This document shows, in pieces, positions 1 to 7,328 of a stretch of DNA of 28,479 nucleotides. Origin of the DNA: Leptospira sp. (lineage in GTDB: Bacteria > Spirochaetota > Leptospiria > Leptospirales > Leptospiraceae); assembly GCA_027531445.1 (NCBI GenBank), contig JAPZRK010000038.1, forward strand, positions 1 to 28,479, given 5' to 3'. The notes beneath the pieces were generated by a model that saw only the letters and a list, made by a program, of their open reading frames with translations, was not told where the DNA came from and searched no databases. Position numbers and translations under genes: made by a program. Numbering within the stretch: the stretch's first letter is position 1; each line of letters opens with the position of its first letter.

Positions 1-36
1 AAAAATCTGTAATTGTTTTTTTAAGACATAACTAAA

Positions 37-636
37 TTAAGATACCATTCGTTTCGCATCTGCAATAATAAAATCTGCAATACGAATCAATCTTTCAAAA
101 ACCGCCTTGAGTTTTTTATATTGATAGTAGTTTTCCCTGTGTTTGTCTAAGTGGGACTCTACAAGTGCAACCGTTTTGGCGGCAATTTTTAAGTTTTTCA
201 CTTCATTTTCAGTGATTCCGTATAGATTTGCCTCTGAGACAAATCGATTCAGCTCTTTAACTAAACTCTCGTCAGTAAGGTCTTGGATTTCGAATACCTT
301 CTCGACTTTTAGAATAAAATCCGTCAGGGTTTTTTTTATTTTTGCCTCTTCTTCTGTCGGCTTTCGCTTCGCTGTCAATTGATTCAACAGCTCATAACGG
401 TCCAGGGCTTGTTCATACAGGTCATTTACTTTCTTTTTTTGAGAAAGGATAAAGCTCATAAACGATAAAAGTCCGATCAGATGGTCAGGATATCGATTGA
501 TACCACCGATCTCATCCAATGCATTCGAGAACCCTACTTCATCATGCGGAACATTTCGAATAAAATCTAAAACTGGCTCAACGGATGAGCCAGAAGTGTA
601 TTTTTGAATGATTTCAATTCCTTCTAAGTAGTTCAT
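37..636 (-). CDS. Hypothetical helical protein, last gene of the argH operon
   Basis: I do not recognise this 199-residue protein. It has no signal peptide or membrane segment. The sequence is charged and looks almost entirely alpha-helical. Lysine- and glutamate-rich stretches around residues 65-115 and 150-185 could form coiled coils. Its start codon overlaps the stop codon of the upstream cyclophilin gene in an ATGA arrangement, and I see no good Shine-Dalgarno sequence, so it is probably translated by coupling to that gene. Position suggests co-transcription with argH, but nothing in the sequence ties it to arginine synthesis. A cytoplasmic location is inferred from the absence of export signals. 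The gene is credible because it is long, starts with ATG, sits tightly in an operon and has a sensible composition. Confidence 0.85.
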   Translation of the reverse strand: MNYLEGIEIIQKYTSGSSVEPVLDFIRNVPHDEVGFSNALDEIGGINRYPDHLIGLLSFMSFILSQKKKVNDLYEQALDRYELLNQLTAKRKPTEEEAKIKKTLTDFILKVEKVFEIQDLTDESLVKELNRFVSEANLYGITENEVKNLKIAAKTVALVESHLDKHRENYYQYKKLKAVFERLIRIADFIIADAKRMVS

Positions 637-1511
637 TGGCGTTTGTCTATGATTGCAATGTGTTTGATTGTCGTCTGAAGGTTCCCTTTGTCGATGATCC
701 TATCCAAGACATCCCATCCCAGAACCAATTGACCAAATACAGTATGAATGCCTGTAAGGTGAGGCGTATCCACCTGATTGATAAAAAATTGGGATCCGTT
801 TGTGTTAGGACCTGCATTGGCCATCGCAAGTGAGCCTCGGATTGGTCTTTCACTTTTTACAACCTCGTTAAATCGATAACCCACTCGATGTAACACTTCT
901 AGGACCGACAATTCAAGAGCGTCTGTATACGCAGACTCAACTTCTTGCGATTTTGCCTCCAAATCTTGCCTAGACTGAATATTGAATTCGGTGAATACAA
1001 TTCTTTGCAGCTGGGTTTGAAATTGGGGGGCATCTTTGACCTTAATTGTGTCCAGGCCCAGCGATTTGCCATTGATTTCATCCTCAAATTTAAAACCTGG
1101 TCCGCCTGTTCCATCACCGCGCGGACATCCACCTTGTGCCATAAAATCTTTGATCACTCGGTGAAACTTGAGACCATCATAGAACGGTCGTTTTTCGGTA
1201 CCTTTGTCTGAAAAGAATTCTTTTTCACCTTGAGCCAAGTCGATAAAATTTTGTACCGTTTTGGGGGCGGCATCTGCAAATAATTCCAGGACCATATCTC
1301 CAGTGTTGGTTGATATGATGGCATAAATGGCAGGTTTGTCTGGCAGTTTCACATTGGAAACCTCCAGCTTTTTTACGTTTACTGTTTGTTTCGCATAACT
1401 TATAGGTTCATAAGTCATTTTTTTAAAGTGTTTGTTAGAACATGCAAAAAACAGCATCAGTAAAGTTAGAAATGAAAAGAAGGATAACGTTTTTTTTGAA
1501 ACTCGTAACAT
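633..1511 (-). CDS. Cyclophilin-type peptidyl-prolyl cis-trans isomerase, lipoprotein
   Basis: This 292-residue protein catalyses proline cis-trans isomerisation, probably to help fold envelope proteins. An N-terminal signal of about 23 residues ends in LFFAC, so Cys24 is the likely lipidation site and the enzyme is probably anchored to a membrane facing the periplasm. The cyclophilin fold runs from about residue 62. FHRVIKDFMAQGGCPRGDGTG (around 116-136, with the catalytic Arg118) and GSLAMANAGPNTNGSQFFI (around 226-244) are classic signatures. Between these halves lies an insertion of about 75 residues (roughly 148-223), mostly helical, absent from minimal cyclophilins. The Shine-Dalgarno GAGGT lies 9 bases before the ATG. 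The gene starts 13 bases after argH and overlaps the next gene by 4 bases. Confidence 0.93.
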   Translation of the reverse strand: MLRVSKKTLSFFSFLTLLMLFFACSNKHFKKMTYEPISYAKQTVNVKKLEVSNVKLPDKPAIYAIISTNTGDMVLELFADAAPKTVQNFIDLAQGEKEFFSDKGTEKRPFYDGLKFHRVIKDFMAQGGCPRGDGTGGPGFKFEDEINGKSLGLDTIKVKDAPQFQTQLQRIVFTEFNIQSRQDLEAKSQEVESAYTDALELSVLEVLHRVGYRFNEVVKSERPIRGSLAMANAGPNTNGSQFFINQVDTPHLTGIHTVFGQLVLGWDVLDRIIDKGNLQTTIKHIAIIDKRQ

Positions 1512-1524
1512 GTTGATTTTACCT

Positions 1525-2943
1525 CTATTTTGAAATTTGATTTAGTTTTTTTTCGAATTCTTTGAGTTTACGCTTTGCTGATTTCAATTGTTCAATCTGA
1601 CGATGTTTGGCGGTACCACCGTAAACATTTTTTTTATCGCATGATGTTTCAAGCACAATAGCCGCATCATAGCCAGGATCTGCAAGTACTGCATGAATTT
1701 TTCCACGTTCGCCCACAGGGATCGTAAATAAATCCCAACCTTTTTCTGAACAGACTCGGACAAGTTGACCAACGATTTCGTGCGATGTGCGAAATGGAAT
1801 TTTCTTTTGAAAGACTAACCAATCGGCGAGATCTGTCGCAGTTGAAAATCCACTACGTAGACTTCGTAGTGCATTGTTCGGAAACAACTCCACTCCTTCT
1901 ACCATTTCAGTGATCCCTTCGATCGCAAGTTTGACTTGTTTGATTGCATCGAACAAAGGGATTTTGTCTTCTTGGAAATCTCGATTGTAAGCAAAAGGAG
2001 TGCCTTTCATCATTAGAAACATGTGATTGAGACCGCCAATCACACGTCCAGACTTACCACGTATCAATTCTGCAACATCTGGGTTCTTTTTTTGCGGCAT
2101 AATGGAAGAGCCTGTTGTCAGTGAATCCGGCAAACGAAAGTAGGAAAACTCTTGCGAGGAAAATAAAATCACTTCCTCACAGAACCGAGAGGCATGGATA
2201 TAAAACTGTGAGCTTGCATATAAAAATTTTAGCACATGATCCCTTTGGCTTACAGCATCGATCGAGTTCTCTGACATGCGAGATAGATTCAGATCTAACA
2301 TCAGAAAATCACGATCTGTCTCATAGTTTACACCTGCAAGTGCACCGGAACCTAACACAAGCTCGTCTGCTCTATCATAGGAACTAAGAAAGTCTTCGAA
2401 ATCTCTAACATTTGCCCAAAAATGAGAGAGGAAATAATGTGATGCTCGGATTGGTTGTGCAATTTGTAAATGTGTATAACCTGGGATCACAATTGAAACA
2501 GTTTTTTCGGCTTTATCCACCCAAGTGGAAAGTAAACCGAATAGATCTTTTAAAATGGACCGAATCTCATCCTTTAAAAAAAGTCTCACATCCTGAGATA
2601 CTTGATCATTACGAGATCTAGCAGTGTGTAGCTTTTTTCCTAAATCTCCCAATATCTCCGTTAGGCGAGTTTCAATCGACATATGAATGTCTTCACTCTC
2701 AATTTTAAATTCAAAATCACCTGATTCGATTTCTTTACGGATTTTTAAAAGTGCAGTCTCAATTTTTTTTTGTTCTTCAAGAGTGAGAATTCCAATCTTT
2801 TTCAGCATTCTTGAGTGGGAAATGGAACCTTGGATATCTTGATGGTAAAGTGCTTTGTCATAGCTAATCGATTCACCGATGCGAACCATAAGTGAAGATG
2901 GAGCTTCAGAGAAACGTCCTCCCCAAAGTTTCTTCTGTTTCAT
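1525..2943 (-). CDS. argH: Argininosuccinate lyase
   Basis: ArgH cleaves argininosuccinate into arginine and fumarate, the last step of arginine synthesis, in the cytoplasm as a homotetramer. At 472 residues the length is normal for the family. It begins with the typical KLWGGRF start (around residues 5-11) and carries the superfamily signature SSIMPQKKNPD (around 279-289) containing the mobile catalytic loop; HTARSRNDQV (around 106-115) is also diagnostic. The ATG overlaps the stop of the upstream haem-binding gene (ATGA) and has a strong Shine-Dalgarno, GAGGAGG, 7 bases upstream inside that gene. No other arginine gene is seen nearby, so the pathway is not clustered here. Confidence 0.98.
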   Translation of the reverse strand: MKQKKLWGGRFSEAPSSLMVRIGESISYDKALYHQDIQGSISHSRMLKKIGILTLEEQKKIETALLKIRKEIESGDFEFKIESEDIHMSIETRLTEILGDLGKKLHTARSRNDQVSQDVRLFLKDEIRSILKDLFGLLSTWVDKAEKTVSIVIPGYTHLQIAQPIRASHYFLSHFWANVRDFEDFLSSYDRADELVLGSGALAGVNYETDRDFLMLDLNLSRMSENSIDAVSQRDHVLKFLYASSQFYIHASRFCEEVILFSSQEFSYFRLPDSLTTGSSIMPQKKNPDVAELIRGKSGRVIGGLNHMFLMMKGTPFAYNRDFQEDKIPLFDAIKQVKLAIEGITEMVEGVELFPNNALRSLRSGFSTATDLADWLVFQKKIPFRTSHEIVGQLVRVCSEKGWDLFTIPVGERGKIHAVLADPGYDAAIVLETSCDKKNVYGGTAKHRQIEQLKSAKRKLKEFEKKLNQISK

Positions 2944-3383
2944 TTTGTTTCCTCCTCGTATTTTGCATCAATTTCTTCTGCCCATTTTTTTAAGATCTCA
3001 ATCTCAGTTTGGGTGAGCCTTGCGCCTCTATGAATGATCGTATAACTGAAAATAGGCATTTCCCCTTCTTCGATCTCTTCTAAGATGGACGCAACGGCAG
3101 TCGATTTTTTTTTAAGCGAAAGCTTTTCCCAATTTGAAAAGTTCAATTCACTTCTTCCTTCTTTGATATGGTCAGAAATCAGATAGGAAATAGGGAAAAC
3201 GTAAGAATAGAATGGCCACACTGTCTGATAGGAATGGCAATCATAACAGGAACGTTTCAGAATCGAAGTCACTTCTTCGGAGGCGATTAGAGGTGCCTCC
3301 TCTTTACTCACGGACCTGTCGATCGGCACAAATTGACAAAGCAGAATGACGCTTACGATAACAACAGATATTCTTAACTTCAT
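2940..3383 (-). CDS. Haem-binding domain protein (cytochrome-like), first gene of the argH operon
   Basis: This is a 147-residue exported protein. An N-terminal hydrophobic segment (residues 4-20) is a signal peptide or membrane anchor. The sequence CYDCH (residues 46-50) is a c-type haem attachment motif, followed by SYQTVWPFYSYVFP and a GEMPIFSYTIIH segment near 107-118 whose Met109 could be the sixth haem ligand. This order matches the small Haem_bd family found in many Gram-negative bacteria. Haem would be attached in the periplasm. The electron partner is unknown. It is the first gene of the operon, overlapping argH by 4 bases, a pairing with no obvious metabolic logic. The function is a family-level call. 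Confidence 0.82.
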   Translation of the reverse strand: MKLRISVVIVSVILLCQFVPIDRSVSKEEAPLIASEEVTSILKRSCYDCHSYQTVWPFYSYVFPISYLISDHIKEGRSELNFSNWEKLSLKKKSTAVASILEEIEEGEMPIFSYTIIHRGARLTQTEIEILKKWAEEIDAKYEEETK

Positions 3384-3479
3384 TCCTTCCAGGCTTTCTT
3401 AGTTAGAAATGATTCAAAGTATAATTTTTGTTGCCACTCAGATCTTTGCAAAGAATAGATGTGAGTTGCGGAGAAAATA

Positions 3480-3941
3480 TTGGATATCCTGTTTCAAAAT
3501 TCACCATACTTATGGGTCATTGGGGGCATTATCTTTATTGCCTTGGAATTTGTATTTCCTGGGACATTTATCATGTTCCTAGGCATTGGCGGTATCATTA
3601 CAGGGATTGTGGCAAGACTCGTTCCACTTAGTTTCAACCATCAGGCGATTGTCTGGATGGTTTCTACGCTGGGTTCATTGATTTTAGGTGGTCATTTTGT
3701 GAAAAAACTTTTCCGTTCCGAAAAGTCCAAAGACCCCTTTATTAAAGATGATTTTCTAAATCAAATCGTACCTGTTGAATCTGACATCCTCGTCGGCCAA
3801 CTTGGAGGCAAAGTGAAGTTCCAGGGAACTGTCTGGGATGCCATTAGTACGACAGAAAGAATTCCTAAAGGGAACAAGGTTCGCATTTTAAAAAGAGAAA
3901 ATCTTACCTTTACAGTAGAGCCGATCTCAATGCTTCCCTAA
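3480..3941 (+). CDS. NfeD-family membrane protein
   Basis: This is a short NfeD-type protein of 153 residues. Three hydrophobic segments (about residues 8-27, 30-50 and 56-75) are followed by a cytoplasmic C-terminal domain of about 65 residues with the OB-fold-like pattern VGQLGGKVKFQGTVWDA and a closing basic strand. NfeD proteins are nearly always encoded beside SPFH/stomatin proteins and are thought to work with them in membrane microdomains; both neighbours downstream are SPFH proteins, which supports the call. The start is TTG, chosen because GGAG lies 6 bases upstream and the first segment begins right after it. The gap of 109 bases to the next gene leaves room for a second promoter, but I could not identify one. 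Confidence 0.88.
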   Translation: MDILFQNSPYLWVIGGIIFIALEFVFPGTFIMFLGIGGIITGIVARLVPLSFNHQAIVWMVSTLGSLILGGHFVKKLFRSEKSKDPFIKDDFLNQIVPVESDILVGQLGGKVKFQGTVWDAISTTERIPKGNKVRILKRENLTFTVEPISMLP

Positions 3942-4050
3942 CTCTCAAAACATAAAAAAACGAAGACAGATATAAAAAATCCTTTTTCTTCTGTATGGCA
4001 TTTCCTACTCTTATGACTTACATTCTAAATCAGGAGAGAATCAACCATTC

Positions 4051-4974
4051 ATGGATAATGTTATCGTTGTATTATTTATTTTGGCCGTCTACGTCGTTCG
4101 AAAGACGTTCATCATCGTTCCCGAACAAAGCGAATTTGTAAAAGAAAGACTAGGCGTTTTGCAAGGAGTTTTAAAACCAGGATTTTACTTTTTGTTCCCA
4201 TTCATCGATCAAATTCGCTACAGACAGAACCTCAAAGAACAAACTATCGATATTGATCCTCAAGTATGTATCACAAAAGATAACGTTTCTGTCGAAGTGG
4301 ATGGAGTGCTCTATATGAAGGTAATCGATTCAGAAAAAGCATCGTACGGTATCGATAATTTTATGTTGGCCACTTCCCAGCTAGCACAGACAACACTCCG
4401 TTCTGAGATCGGAAAGCTGGTATTGGACAACCTACTTTCGGAAAGAGAGGAGATCAATTCAAACGTAGTCTCTAATATTGATCGAGCGACTGACCCTTGG
4501 GGTATCAAGGTCACTCGGTATGAAATTCGCAACATCACTCCCCCAAAACAGATCCTCCTTGCCATGGAAGACCAAATGAAATCGGAAAGGGAAAGAAGAG
4601 CAGAGATTACGATTTCTCAAGGTGAAAAGGAATCTCTTGTCAACAAATCGATGGGAGAAATGCAAGAATCCATCAATATTTCTGAAGGTGAAAAGATTCG
4701 CCTAGTGAACGAAGCTACAGGTCGGGCAAAAGAAATCGAGTTAATCGCGACAGCGACAGCAAAAGGATTACAGCTCGTATCGGATGCAATTGCGAAAAAG
4801 GGTGGAAAGGAAGCCGTCAGTCTCCAAATCACACAAGAGTATTTGGATGCGCTAGGAACTGTATTAAAAACTTCGAAGACTACGGTTGTACCAGAAAATT
4901 TAGCAAATATTAGTGGAGTCTTTGAAGGCTTGTCAAGAATTACAACCAAACTTCCTCAAGGTGGAGTAGAATAA
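4051..4974 (+). CDS. SPFH/band 7 protein (stomatin-like), first of a tandem pair
   Basis: A 307-residue SPFH-family protein related to stomatin-like/QmcA proteins. It has one N-terminal membrane segment (about residues 3-22). The band-7 domain follows (about 20-180), with ERLGVLQGVLKPGFYFLFPF and the conserved core ITKDNVSVEVDGVLYMKV. Beyond 180 comes a helical region rich in E, K and A with repeated SEGEK-type units, then ATATAKGLQLVSDAI, typical of the oligomerising flotillin-like part. Such proteins form large rings or scaffolds at the inner membrane and can modulate proteases such as FtsH. AGGAGAG lies 12 bases before the ATG. The next gene follows after one base. Confidence 0.93.
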   Translation: MDNVIVVLFILAVYVVRKTFIIVPEQSEFVKERLGVLQGVLKPGFYFLFPFIDQIRYRQNLKEQTIDIDPQVCITKDNVSVEVDGVLYMKVIDSEKASYGIDNFMLATSQLAQTTLRSEIGKLVLDNLLSEREEINSNVVSNIDRATDPWGIKVTRYEIRNITPPKQILLAMEDQMKSERERRAEITISQGEKESLVNKSMGEMQESINISEGEKIRLVNEATGRAKEIELIATATAKGLQLVSDAIAKKGGKEAVSLQITQEYLDALGTVLKTSKTTVVPENLANISGVFEGLSRITTKLPQGGVE

Positions 4975-4975
4975 T

Positions 4976-5896
4976 ATGGAATATCATATCATAGCTTTTT
5001 GGGCACTCGTAACCATTTACCTTGCCTACAAAATTTTTCGATGCATTCGCATCATTCCAGCACAAGATGTTTTGATCGTCGAAAGATTAGGCAGATACAA
5101 TCAAAGTCTTAGAGCGGGATTTCATTTACTTCTTCCGTTTATCGATAGAGATGCATATTACCATACACTAAAAGAACAGGCGATTGATGTTCAACCGCAA
5201 ATCTGTATCACGCATGACAATGTTCAGGTGAAGGTAGATGGTGTATTGTATTTGAAAATTATCGATCCCGTTCGTGCGTCTTATGGAATCGAAGATTATC
5301 GATTTGCTTCCATCCAACTTGCACAAACCACAATGCGTTCGGTAATCGGTACAATGGAACTCGACAAAACAATCGGAGAAAAAGATCTCATCAACTCTAC
5401 AATTGTAGCCGCACTTGATCAGGCTTCTGAACCATGGGGAATCAAGGTAAATAGATACGAGATTCTAAACATTGTCCCTCCAAAATCTGTACTAGATGCA
5501 ATGGAAAAAGAGAAAAAGGCACAGATCGTCAAACGATCGCAAATCCTGCTTTCTGAAGGGGAAAGAGACTCTAGAATCAATCGATCTCTCGGCTTAAAAG
5601 AAGAAGCGATCAATAAATCAGAGGGTGAAAAACAAAGAAGAATCAACTCTGCGGAAGGTAAGGCGAACGAAGTGGAAGCACTGGCGGCAGCGACGGCTAA
5701 AGGAATCGAATCCATTGCGGGATCCATTTCGGAACAGTCAGGATCTGCGGCGATCAAACTACAGATCACAAAAGCGTTCATTCAAAATTTTTCAAAAATT
5801 GCAAAGGAAAATACAGAGATCCTTATTCCCGCAGATGTTATGAATTTACCAAACCTCATAGCAAACCTAACGGAAGGTAAAAAATCTAAAACATAA
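4976..5896 (+). CDS. SPFH/band 7 protein (stomatin-like), second of a tandem pair
   Basis: A 306-residue paralogue of the preceding gene, aligned along its whole length: one N-terminal membrane segment (about 5-23), band-7 domain with ERLGRYNQSLRAGFHLLLPF and ITHDNVQVKVDGVLYLKI, then a helical tail with SEGER/SEGEK repeats and AAATAKGIESIAGSI. It starts one base after the stop of its partner, with GGTGGAG as Shine-Dalgarno inside the partner's last codons, so the two are almost certainly co-translated. The pair resembles the HflK/HflC arrangement in that two related SPFH proteins could assemble as a hetero-oligomer; that is inference. The gene probably ends at the strong hairpin at 5928-5959. 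Confidence 0.93.
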   Translation: MEYHIIAFWALVTIYLAYKIFRCIRIIPAQDVLIVERLGRYNQSLRAGFHLLLPFIDRDAYYHTLKEQAIDVQPQICITHDNVQVKVDGVLYLKIIDPVRASYGIEDYRFASIQLAQTTMRSVIGTMELDKTIGEKDLINSTIVAALDQASEPWGIKVNRYEILNIVPPKSVLDAMEKEKKAQIVKRSQILLSEGERDSRINRSLGLKEEAINKSEGEKQRRINSAEGKANEVEALAAATAKGIESIAGSISEQSGSAAIKLQITKAFIQNFSKIAKENTEILIPADVMNLPNLIANLTEGKKSKT

Positions 5897-5927
5897 ACGG
5901 TGGACGCAGAATTCCACAAATGAGAAT

Positions 5928-5959
5928 TCCGTTGGCAGCATCTCATGTATGCCAACGGA
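5928..5959. terminator. Strong hairpin between convergent genes, possible terminator
   Basis: Two 10-base arms, TCCGTTGGCA and TGCCAACGGA, are perfectly complementary around a 12-base loop that can itself close with CAT/ATG. It sits 31 bases after the second SPFH gene and 17 bases before the end of the convergent lipoprotein gene, where a shared terminator is expected. A short T run (TTTTT near 5973) comes only about 13 bases after the stem on the plus strand, so it is not a textbook intrinsic terminator. Confidence 0.55.
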
Positions 5960-5976
5960 TATTGAATAGAAGCTTT

Positions 5977-6666
5977 TTAATTCATTCCACTTCCCAAAAT
6001 CGGGCGTTCTTCTTGAGGTAACAATTTAGGATTTAAAAATACAGAGTCATCGGCTTTTAAAGGTTTCGCATCCCGAAGATTCATTGCTTTTTCTTCTAAC
6101 ATCAAATCAGAAGTGCCGAGCACAACTTGATCCGGAATTCTATCCCCATTTGTATCAATTTCTGCTCTGTCTGAAAAAATGAAGATGGTTGGAAAACCTT
6201 TTCCTGTATCGATTTCCCGACGAACAATGCGCTTCCTCAAATTATAGTATTGAGTCGTTTCAAAGTAACCATCATGATTTGAATCTTTCTGCGTGAGTGC
6301 GATGAGTTCATTGGGGAGCAACCAACGAATCAAGTCCACTTTCCCGTCATTGTTTTCATCTACTTCTTCGTGCACTTTTACCATTGTTCGAACTGCAGGT
6401 TCGTTTGGATTCTGGGAAGTAGCATGCCCCTGCCAAATGAATTCATCTGAGGAGCCATTGCCATTCTTATCTATTTCAATATAAATGACTCTATAATTAT
6501 CCTTTTCGGCAATGTAGTAACCATTTGTATCAATGTTGCCCTTCCCGATTGTGTCAACGGGCATGATGCGAATCTCGGCACCAAATGGAAGAGGGAGCGA
6601 TTTATCTTTACAATTGAAGGTAAAAACGAGTGTGAGTGTGAAAATCAAAAATCGTAGCATGTCCAT
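5977..6666 (-). CDS. Putative lipoprotein with repeated calcium-loop-like motifs
   Basis: A 229-residue exported protein that I do not recognise by name. A hydrophobic signal of about 18 residues ends at FNC, with Cys19 a likely lipidation site under relaxed spirochaetal rules. The mature part holds at least four aspartate-rich loops of DxNxDG type: DKNGNGSSDE, DENNDGKVDL, DSNHDGYFET and DTNGDRIPD, plus a weaker GKGNIDTNGYY. These resemble EF-hand or dockerin-like calcium loops and are each followed by a beta-strand-like stretch. Calcium binding is inference. Start choice is uncertain: ATG codons at 6666 and 6660 both lack a clear Shine-Dalgarno. It lies 49 bases downstream of fliN on the same strand and may share its transcript. 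Confidence 0.78.
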   Translation of the reverse strand: MDMLRFLIFTLTLVFTFNCKDKSLPLPFGAEIRIMPVDTIGKGNIDTNGYYIAEKDNYRVIYIEIDKNGNGSSDEFIWQGHATSQNPNEPAVRTMVKVHEEVDENNDGKVDLIRWLLPNELIALTQKDSNHDGYFETTQYYNLRKRIVRREIDTGKGFPTIFIFSDRAEIDTNGDRIPDQVVLGTSDLMLEEKAMNLRDAKPLKADDSVFLNPKLLPQEERPILGSGMN

Positions 6667-6715
6667 TAGGATATGGAAATGCCATTCTATAAGGCAAGTG
6701 TTTTACTGCCTTATT

Positions 6716-7246
6716 TTACATAAATGCAGGAGCTCCACCCAATCGATCCATGGGATTTACAATGTAGGTAATCTGAATGCCATAGTAATCATCGAGAACA
6801 ATCAATTTCCCTCGCCCAACTAACTTTCCATTAGCAAGGATGTCTAGTTCCTCTCCGATGTTCTTGTCAAGTTCCACAACAGTGCCTTCTGTTAATTGTA
6901 AAACATCTTTGATAAACATTGTAGTTCTACCCAATTCAATTGTCAGTTGTAATGTAACTTCCAGAAGTAAATTGAGATTGGCAGTATTGCTTCCTCCGCC
7001 TCCACCGCCGCCGCCCGATTGTGGTTTGGAGGATGTTTTTGCTGGTGCTGGTGTGGAACTAGGACCAAGGGCCGCCGCAATATCGTCAAAAGAAGGACCG
7101 TCATCTCCCCCACCGCTTCCGCCAACAAGAGCATCTAGATCGTCAAGGCCACCACCACTTCCACCTCCGGCAGGAGCGGAACCGCCTCCTCCGAAACCCC
7201 CAAGCAATGCATCAATATCTTCCTGTGATAGCGAACCTTCACCCAT
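6716..7246 (-). CDS. fliN: Flagellar motor switch protein FliN with FliM-like N-terminus
   Basis: FliN is part of the cytoplasmic C-ring that sets rotation direction and docks export substrates. Of 176 residues, the C-terminal 85 or so form the FliN/SpoA domain (LLLEVTLQLTIELGRT, then GKLVGRGKLIVLDDYYGIQI and IVNPMDRLGG). The N-terminus carries LSQEDIDALLGG (residues 6-17), the kind of motif by which FliM and FliY bind phosphorylated CheY. The linker between is extremely glycine-rich (about residues 16-86), with a run of eight glycines near 78-84 and two further degenerate copies of the motif (DDLDALVGG, FDDIAAALG). It is longer than the minimal FliN of about 100-140 residues. GAGGG lies 5 bases before the ATG. 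Leptospira often have more than one FliN, so I give no number. Confidence 0.93.
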   Translation of the reverse strand: MGEGSLSQEDIDALLGGFGGGGSAPAGGGSGGGLDDLDALVGGSGGGDDGPSFDDIAAALGPSSTPAPAKTSSKPQSGGGGGGGGSNTANLNLLLEVTLQLTIELGRTTMFIKDVLQLTEGTVVELDKNIGEELDILANGKLVGRGKLIVLDDYYGIQITYIVNPMDRLGGAPAFM

Positions 7247-7328
7247 GAATTCCCTCTTCTTTCATTACTGTCGGAGAAATAAAAAATCCTTCCTTGAAAA
7301 AAAATAAAACTTACATTTTTTGTTCATT

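Noticed and set aside
3942..4050. Possible terminator between the NfeD gene and the first SPFH gene
   Set aside because: AT-rich, with CGAAGACAGA and TCTTCTGT that do not pair well. No stable hairpin could be drawn.
6938..7240. GC-rich, glycine-coding block of fliN as possible foreign DNA
   Set aside because: The raised GC follows from glycine codons in a low-complexity linker; flanking sequence and the rest of the gene look native.
6840..7307. Proline-rich plus-strand reading frame of 155 codons opposite fliN
   Set aside because: It is the antisense of the glycine-rich FliN linker (GGN read backwards gives proline). FliN has a Shine-Dalgarno and a known domain on the other strand.
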